A DNA stretch of 38,749 nt. Source: UBA11869 sp964544965 (GTDB lineage: Bacteria > Pseudomonadota > Gammaproteobacteria > Eutrophobiales > Eutrophobiaceae). This document shows, one piece after another, positions 33,758-38,749 of this stretch. The position numbers were made by a program, and so were the translations under genes. Location of the stretch: positions 1 to 38,749 of the forward strand of contig CAZJED010000006.1 in the NCBI GenBank assembly GCA_964544965.1, written 5' to 3'. The notes under the pieces were generated by a model. The model was not told the DNA's origin, did not search any database, and was given only the letters and a program-made list of their open reading frames with translations. How positions within the stretch are numbered: the first letter of the stretch is position 1; each line of letters starts with the position of its first letter.

Positions 33758-34441
33758 GTGGAAAATTCCGAAAAAGCTATTATCCTTATTTCTGGTGGTT
33801 TAGATTCCACAGTAACACTTGCAATTGCAAAAGAACTTGGGTTTGATTGTTATGGATTAAGTTTTGATTATAAACAACGACATATTTCTGAATTAAATGC
33901 TGCAAAAAATATTGCTCTTTCTTTGAGTGTTGCCGAACATAAAATTATTAATATTGATTTAGCCGAAGTGGGAGGTTCTGCTTTAACTGACAATAAAATC
34001 GCAGTGCCTGATTCTCCAACTAATGGTATCCCTATCACCTATGTCCCTGCGCGCAATACTCTTTTTTTATCATATGCTTTAGCATGGGCAGAGATCCTTA
34101 ATTCCCGTAATATTTTTATTGGTGTAAATGTAGTTGACTATTCTGGATACCCAGATTGTCGTCCAGAATATATTAAAGCTTTTGAAAAACTTGCCTCCCT
34201 AGCAACAAAGGCTGGTACCGAAGGAATTAAATTTAAAATCCATACGCCCTTAATAAAATTAAATAAAACTGAAATTATTAAAAGAGGATTATCGCTTAAC
34301 ATAGACTTTTCATTAACAGTTTCTTGTTACCAAGCAAATAACAAAGGCATGGCATGTGGTGTTTGTGAATCCTGCAGATTTAGAAAAGACGGGTTTAGAA
34401 AGGCTAATGTGCCGGATCCGACAATTTACCAAGATAATTAA
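33758..34441 (+). CDS. queC: 7-cyano-7-deazaguanine synthase
   Basis: QueC converts 7-carboxy-7-deazaguanine to preQ0 using ATP and ammonia. The 227-residue protein has the PP-loop SGGLDS at 12-17 and the zinc-binding cysteines 190, 200, 203 and 206 (CGVCESC region). The start is a GTG at 33758, which places the PP-loop at the expected distance from the N-terminus. Its stop is only 12 bases from the probable stop of the convergent transglycosylase gene. Confidence 0.95.
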   Translation: MENSEKAIILISGGLDSTVTLAIAKELGFDCYGLSFDYKQRHISELNAAKNIALSLSVAEHKIINIDLAEVGGSALTDNKIAVPDSPTNGIPITYVPARNTLFLSYALAWAEILNSRNIFIGVNVVDYSGYPDCRPEYIKAFEKLASLATKAGTEGIKFKIHTPLIKLNKTEIIKRGLSLNIDFSLTVSCYQANNKGMACGVCESCRFRKDGFRKANVPDPTIYQDN

Positions 34442-34453
34442 AAACGCATAAAA

Positions 34454-36659
34454 TTAGTTAATTTGCTGCCTTTTCCTATTAATATAAGGACGCATTGCTA
34501 GCTGCTGTGTTTCTGTTAAACGTATATAGTTAAAATAACNNNNNNNNNNGTGTCCTAATTTCTCGTACGTATACGACTGTTTGGCCACAACGACAATTAC
34601 GTATCCTTTTTCCATTTTTTTTATAGGGCTTAGCCATAAGTAACATTGCTAACTCAACATTTTTAAACCACTTATCTTTATCAAGCCCCATTTCTTCTGC
34701 AAGTTTTCGTGCACGCTTTAATCTTGTATATCCGGAATTATACGCCGCAACAGCAAACCACATGCGGTCATGTAAAATAATCGAATTATCAAATTTACCT
34801 CTTAAATAGCTTAAATAACGTACGCCAGCATCAATACTTTTCTCAACATTTTTTGTATCGTTCAAGCCCATTAATTTAGCAGTCGCCTTTGTTAGTTGCA
34901 TCACGCCTTTCGCGCCGGCATAAGAATTTGCATTTGGATTAAATCGACTTTCTTGAAACATCAACGCAATAATCAATCGCCAATCAAAACCATATTTTGT
35001 TGAATAGTGTTTTGCTTCTTCATCATACGGAGACAGTGAATCGACTTTTACTAGTTGGTTTTCCGATGAAGTTTGTTTAGGTTGTTCAAAATATTTTGCG
35101 TGTAATAAATTATATTTTACGCCCCTGTATTCGCGTTTAATAAATTCATTAAGTGCATTATGTAATCGGCTGCTATCCGTCCTTACAACCCAACGATGGG
35201 CTAAAGGTTCAAATAAAACAAATTTTGCATCTAATCCCAATTCTTTCATTTGGCTAAATTTTATTTGATGGCTGCCTGCAATGGTGAAATCGTATATGCC
35301 AACTGCAACTTGCAACATTATTGTAGCAATATCCTCTGTATCTGCTTCAATAAGCTCAAAATCTATACCTTGTTCTTTAAGCCGAGACATATAATTCCAA
35401 TATGGATTATCGCGGGATATGCTGATTCTTTTACCTATTAGATCACGTGCATCAACTATTAACTGGTCTTTTTTTCTGCCAATCACTACTGGGCTAGCAT
35501 AATCGTAAGGCTTGGTGTACTTGAATGAATCATCGTGTTCTAAAAAATTTGTAGCTAATGATGCGGCTATAACATCGCCTTTCCCTTCTTGTAATAATTT
35601 AAACATTTCTTGTTTTGATGTTGCTATTACAACATCTACACGCATCTGATTATTTGATGCAAAGTCTCTTAATAGCTCATACTCAAAACCATTAAGGTTG
35701 CCATTATTCAAATAGTAATGCTCTGAATTTGCATTCGTTATTACACGCAGATAACCTCTATTTTTAATTGCCGATAAATCATCAATATGAGTAGAAGCTA
35801 CATTGTGTGTATGATATTGCTGATTCAAATATTGATTTAAGGCTTTGCGCAATTCTTTTGCGTCACTTTTAACCGCCCATGCCATATTTCTTTCATCAGA
35901 AATGCTGAGACTAGTTTGTAATTCATTATTTGCGGTTAGATACTGGTCAATAAAAAGACTATCAACAACTGCTAAATCATATTGGCCTGTTTTTACGCGT
36001 TCTAAGATTTTTCTGTGGGAATCAAACTTTGGTATTTCTTGTAAAGTCATTCCAATTTGCGTACGTGATAACTCTACAAGATAATTCCATACAGAAGATG
36101 ATTTATAAGCAGCAACATGCCTCCCCGTAAGATCCTGAACACGGTTTATACGACTATTATCACGTCGCTGAACAATTTTATAACTTGCGCTTGTCCAAGC
36201 ATGCGCAAAATTAATTTTATTATGTAATCCTAAAGCTAAATTTTGATTCTGCCCCACAACAACATCAACGCTCCCTGTGATCAATTCTGTTACTAATTCC
36301 CATTCATTGTTGACGTATGACCAATGAATTTTTAGATCGTGTGTATTTGCAAACTCTTCGATTAATAATTTTTCTGTTTTATTAATAATACAATCATCAT
36401 TCTTCTTTTGGATTAAAATTCGTAATGTGCCTCGCTCAAGTATAGCCCCTAGATCACTGCCATATTGGTGACTAATATTATTGTTTTGAGAATTGAATTT
36501 ATTTTTAGCTTGAAAGGTATAACAAAAATTCTTTGTAAAACCCTCTTCATCAGAAGTCAGAGCTGCTACGCTTGATGTAAGTAAAAAAAATGATGCTGCT
36601 AGACTAAATAACGATCTAAAAAAATGTCGTGTTTTATCTAATCTCACGTCCGTCCTCAT
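34454..36659 (-). CDS. MltF-like lytic transglycosylase with two solute-binding domains (gene crosses assembly gap)
   Basis: This protein combines an N-terminal signal peptide or anchor (about 10-34), two tandem SBP_bac_3 domains (about 72-285 starting RGTLRILIQ, and about 298-520 starting RGYLRVITN), and a C-terminal SLT transglycosylase domain. The catalytic Glu is Glu570 in FQESRFNPNA; GAKGVMQLTKATA and AAYNSGY follow. Classic MltF has one SBP domain. The frame reaches Thr703 (VREIRT) at the N gap. Beyond the gap another frame reads YFNYIRLTETQQ to RQQIN and stops at 34454-34456, which looks like the true tail. That requires a real gap length divisible by three, including zero. Total about 730 residues. 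Confidence 0.85.
34540..34549. other. Assembly gap (ten N)
   Basis: Ten undetermined bases join two contigs inside the 3' end of the transglycosylase gene. Ten is probably a placeholder and not a measured length. Confidence 0.99.
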
Positions 36660-36919
36660 TCATTAAATTTCTTAGGATCATATTGTTGCTATGCAGCATA
36701 ACTGATTCTTTATTAAAAAATTAAACCATATTAATCATACCCTATTTTTTTGTTTATATTCTACATATTGTATTACATTAGAATTATTACCCAAGATATT
36801 GATAAAAATAGATAATATTTTGAATGGTAAAATAATAATAAAATTTTACCAATCAAATCAAAGAAATAGATTAATTGCTAAATGTGCGGAATTGATTAAA
36901 TTAAAATGTTAGCACTTAC
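36660..36919. other. AT-rich spacer with an inverted repeat
   Basis: This 260-base spacer between the murU stop and the transglycosylase start holds no credible gene. It contains a perfect nine-base inverted repeat, TGGTAAAAT (36825-36833) and ATTTTACCA (36843-36851), around a nine-base loop. There is no G+C-rich stem with T-tract, so it is not a typical terminator. It could be a weak terminator after murU or a protein-binding site. Confidence 0.5.
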
Positions 36920-37594
36920 TTACTTTTTATTATGCCAATTACTTATTTCCATCAATCTTTCTGGTGTGCCGACGTCATTCCAAAAACCATCAAAATATTG
37001 CCCGCTGAGAGTTTGTTCTTCTGCAGACCGACGTAGTAACGGGGCGAGTGGGAAATGATTTTGATTTGGCATGTATCTTTTAAAAAACCTTGGGTGATAA
37101 CATCCGATCCCGCTATAAGTTAATTTGTGTGCTCCGGCTACTAAAATACGTCCTTTTTCCAGTACAAAATCACCATGTTTATTATGTTCTGGGTTATTTA
37201 CTAAGACAAGATGCGCATGGTCATGTTCAAGTTTGCAATTTAACTCTCCATAATCAAAATTAGTAAAAATATCTGCATTAGCAAGAATAAAAGGCTTTTC
37301 TTCTAATAGAGGTAATGCTCGCGCAACACCACCAGCGGTTTCTAATGGAGAATCGCCTTCATCAGAATACATTATTTTGACGTCATAATTTTTACCATCG
37401 CCTAAATAATCATGTATTTGTTCGCCAAATCTACCAGTATTTATAATAATTTTTTTGATCCCGGCTAAAACCAATGACTCTATTTGATAAACAATGAGTG
37501 GCTTGCCTGAAATTTCAAGTAATGATTTTGGTCTGTCGCGAGTTAAGCTAAGCATTCGTTCGCCGTGACCCGCGGCTAGAATCATTGCATACAT
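36920..37594 (-). CDS. murU: N-acetylmuramate-1-phosphate uridylyltransferase
   Basis: MurU joins UTP and MurNAc-1-phosphate to UDP-MurNAc in the cell-wall recycling route that bypasses de novo synthesis. The 224-residue nucleotidyltransferase has the N-terminal signature MILAAGHGERM with RPKSLLEISGKPLI. The acidic metal site is in ANADIFTNFD and the ending is FDGFWNDVGTPERL. It starts directly after the amgK stop with no spacer. Sugar-1-phosphate nucleotidyltransferases are hard to separate by eye; the amgK neighbour makes MurU the best call. Confidence 0.9.
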   Translation of the reverse strand: MYAMILAAGHGERMLSLTRDRPKSLLEISGKPLIVYQIESLVLAGIKKIIINTGRFGEQIHDYLGDGKNYDVKIMYSDEGDSPLETAGGVARALPLLEEKPFILANADIFTNFDYGELNCKLEHDHAHLVLVNNPEHNKHGDFVLEKGRILVAGAHKLTYSGIGCYHPRFFKRYMPNQNHFPLAPLLRRSAEEQTLSGQYFDGFWNDVGTPERLMEISNWHNKK

Positions 37595-38587
37595 TTATTC
37601 TTTTTTCTCTAATTTCGGTAACACTATATCTTCTATCATAATACACATTGGCAGTAATTCTTTATGCGTTTCTTTCAAATCTAAAATATAAGAAAGTGTC
37701 CTAGGTATATCTTTAAGAAAATTATGCTTTCCATCTCTATGTGATAATCTAGCAAAAATTCCGCTGGCTTTTAAGTGTCTTTGAACGCCCATTAAATCAA
37801 ACCACTTTATAAATTCATCACGATTAATTTTAATTTTAGATTTTTCTTCGTTGCGTTTATTAAGATAGAAATCTATCCACTTATTAATTTCTTCTTGTGG
37901 CCACTTAATGTAGCAATCTTTTAAAAGTGATACTAAATCATAACTGATTGGACCGAATACAGCGTCCTGATAATCTATTATTCCTGGATTATTTTCTTTT
38001 GTTACCATTAGATTCCTAGAATGAAAATCTCTATGAACAAAGACCTTTGGCTGTTGTTCTGCATTATCAATAAGTAAACCAAATAATTTATCAAGATCTC
38101 TCTTTTGATTTTCACTTAATTTTATTTGCAAGTGTTTTTCTACTAACCATTCGGTAAAAAGATTCATCTCATCCCTTAGTAAAATTGCATCATAATCATT
38201 AAGCCCACCAACATTTGCTAAATTTTGCATTCCCGCCAAAGAACTTATCGCATCAGAATATAAGTCATATATTGATCCGTCATCAAGTGCATCAAGGTAT
38301 AAACTATCGCCTAAGTCGCTTAGCAACAGAAATCCCTGTTCAATATTTACATTATGAATTGACGGCACATTAACATTACATGCATGCAGTTTTTTTGTTA
38401 TTTTGATAAATAATTTACTATCCTCGTGTTCTGGCGGTGCGTCCATTACGATAAATGTTTTATTCTTTAGAAATAAACGGTGATATGTTCTAAAACTTGC
38501 ATCTTCAGAAGCTGGTCTCAAATTAAAAACACTTGTACCAAGAACATCTGTCAACCAATGCTGTAATAAACTGTGTCTGTCGGCCAT
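37595..38587 (-). CDS. amgK: N-acetylmuramate/N-acetylglucosamine kinase AmgK
   Basis: AmgK phosphorylates MurNAc (and GlcNAc) at the anomeric position, feeding MurU. The 330-residue protein has an aminoglycoside-phosphotransferase fold. The catalytic loop is HRDFHSRNLM and the metal-binding segment is IIDYQDAVFGP. The N-terminal segment has DASFRTYHRL and FIVMDAPPE, both typical of AmgK. It is the first gene of the amgK-murU unit and is divergent to a probable lptD, as in Pseudomonas. Confidence 0.92.
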   Translation of the reverse strand: MADRHSLLQHWLTDVLGTSVFNLRPASEDASFRTYHRLFLKNKTFIVMDAPPEHEDSKLFIKITKKLHACNVNVPSIHNVNIEQGFLLLSDLGDSLYLDALDDGSIYDLYSDAISSLAGMQNLANVGGLNDYDAILLRDEMNLFTEWLVEKHLQIKLSENQKRDLDKLFGLLIDNAEQQPKVFVHRDFHSRNLMVTKENNPGIIDYQDAVFGPISYDLVSLLKDCYIKWPQEEINKWIDFYLNKRNEEKSKIKINRDEFIKWFDLMGVQRHLKASGIFARLSHRDGKHNFLKDIPRTLSYILDLKETHKELLPMCIMIEDIVLPKLEKKE

Positions 38588-38661
38588 AAGAATTCTCTAT
38601 CAACTGATTACAATTTTAGGATAAAAATAACAATAATCACCGCAAATATTCAGAATCATCG

Positions 38662-38667
38662 TATAAT
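38662..38667 (+). promoter_or_regulatory. Possible -10 box upstream of the right-edge gene
   Basis: A perfect TATAAT lies 49 bases before the last ATG of the window. No convincing -35 element is seen 16-18 bases upstream, so this is only a candidate. Confidence 0.35.
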
Positions 38668-38716
38668 CTGCCATTATCTCGAATTAATGTTTAATCTGCA
38701 CGGGAAAACATAATAT

Positions 38717-38749
38717 ATGCAGAGTTTAATACCCTACATACTATCAATA
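38717..38749 (+). CDS. First codons of a probable lptD, cut by the window edge
   Basis: The last 33 bases read MQSLIPYILSI from an ATG at 38717, a hydrophobic start compatible with a signal peptide. In gammaproteobacteria the gene divergent to amgK-murU is usually lptD, the LPS-assembly barrel protein. The call rests on gene order; eleven residues cannot prove it. Confidence 0.35.
   Translation, partial: MQSLIPYILSI

Noticed and set aside
34530..34550. Transglycosylase end at 34530 as read straight through the ten N
   Set aside because: The reading depends on an arbitrary gap length; the alternative frame gives a longer, protein-like tail.
1..38749. Search for insertion sequences, prophage genes, CRISPR arrays, toxin-antitoxin pairs or defence systems
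   Set aside because: No transposase, integrase, spaced direct repeats, or defence-type domains were seen; gene content and order are those of a core chromosome.

Overview
The window reads as core chromosome of an AT-rich gammaproteobacterium. The gene blocks leuS-lptE-holA-proA-nadD-rsfS-rlmH-maf, yebC-ruvC-ruvA-ruvB-ybgC-tolQRAB-pal-cpoB-queE-queC and amgK-murU divergent to a probable lptD are all typical of that class. A SoxY/SoxZ pair points to oxidation of reduced sulfur compounds. A membrane pyrophosphatase beside a pyrophosphate-dependent phosphofructokinase is a combination known from thiotrophic symbionts and methanotrophs. My best guess is a sulfur-oxidising gammaproteobacterium, free-living or symbiotic; the species cannot be told from the sequence. 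A run of ten N at 34540-34549 shows that the window is a scaffold joined from two contigs.

Layout. 1-3625: a phosphate-uptake operon (DUF47 accessory protein, PiT transporter, OprO/OprP-like porin) closed by a clear terminator. 3693-11042: a long plus-strand run for tRNA charging, LPS export, DNA replication, proline and NAD synthesis, ribosome silencing and modification, and Maf. 11048-11533: an unrecognised small secreted protein on the minus strand. 11581-15654: the pyrophosphate block, with hppA on plus behind a near-consensus promoter, converging on pfp and a DsbA-like gene on minus. 15790-18947: bepA, soxY, soxZ and a CPBP membrane protease. 18969-19902: an orphan tungstate-type binding protein and tRNA-Lys(TTT) on minus. 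20101-24685: fmdB-type zinc ribbon, DUF502, aspS, nadA and an alpha/beta hydrolase. 24785-34441: Holliday-junction processing, the Tol-Pal envelope system and two queuosine genes. 34454-38587 (minus): a lytic transglycosylase with two solute-binding domains, then murU and amgK for cell-wall recycling. The first codons of a probable lptD sit at the right edge.

How the genes work together. Outer-membrane maintenance is a recurring theme: LptE, BepA, Tol-Pal-CpoB, MltF-like, AmgK/MurU and probably LptD. The energy theme is pyrophosphate: HppA can conserve PPi energy as an ion gradient, while the PPi-dependent phosphofructokinase makes or uses PPi in sugar-phosphate and, possibly, Calvin-cycle flux. 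SoxYZ carries sulfur intermediates in the periplasm.

I found no mobile element, prophage, CRISPR array or defence island, and no system that I would call wholly new. The most useful observations are: a transglycosylase whose reading frame continues across the N gap; its duplicated binding domain; a SoxY with an altered and shortened sulfur-carrying tail; a hairpin that probably couples rlmH translation to rsfS; and the hppA/pfp arrangement. No stretch longer than 300 bases lacks a gene.
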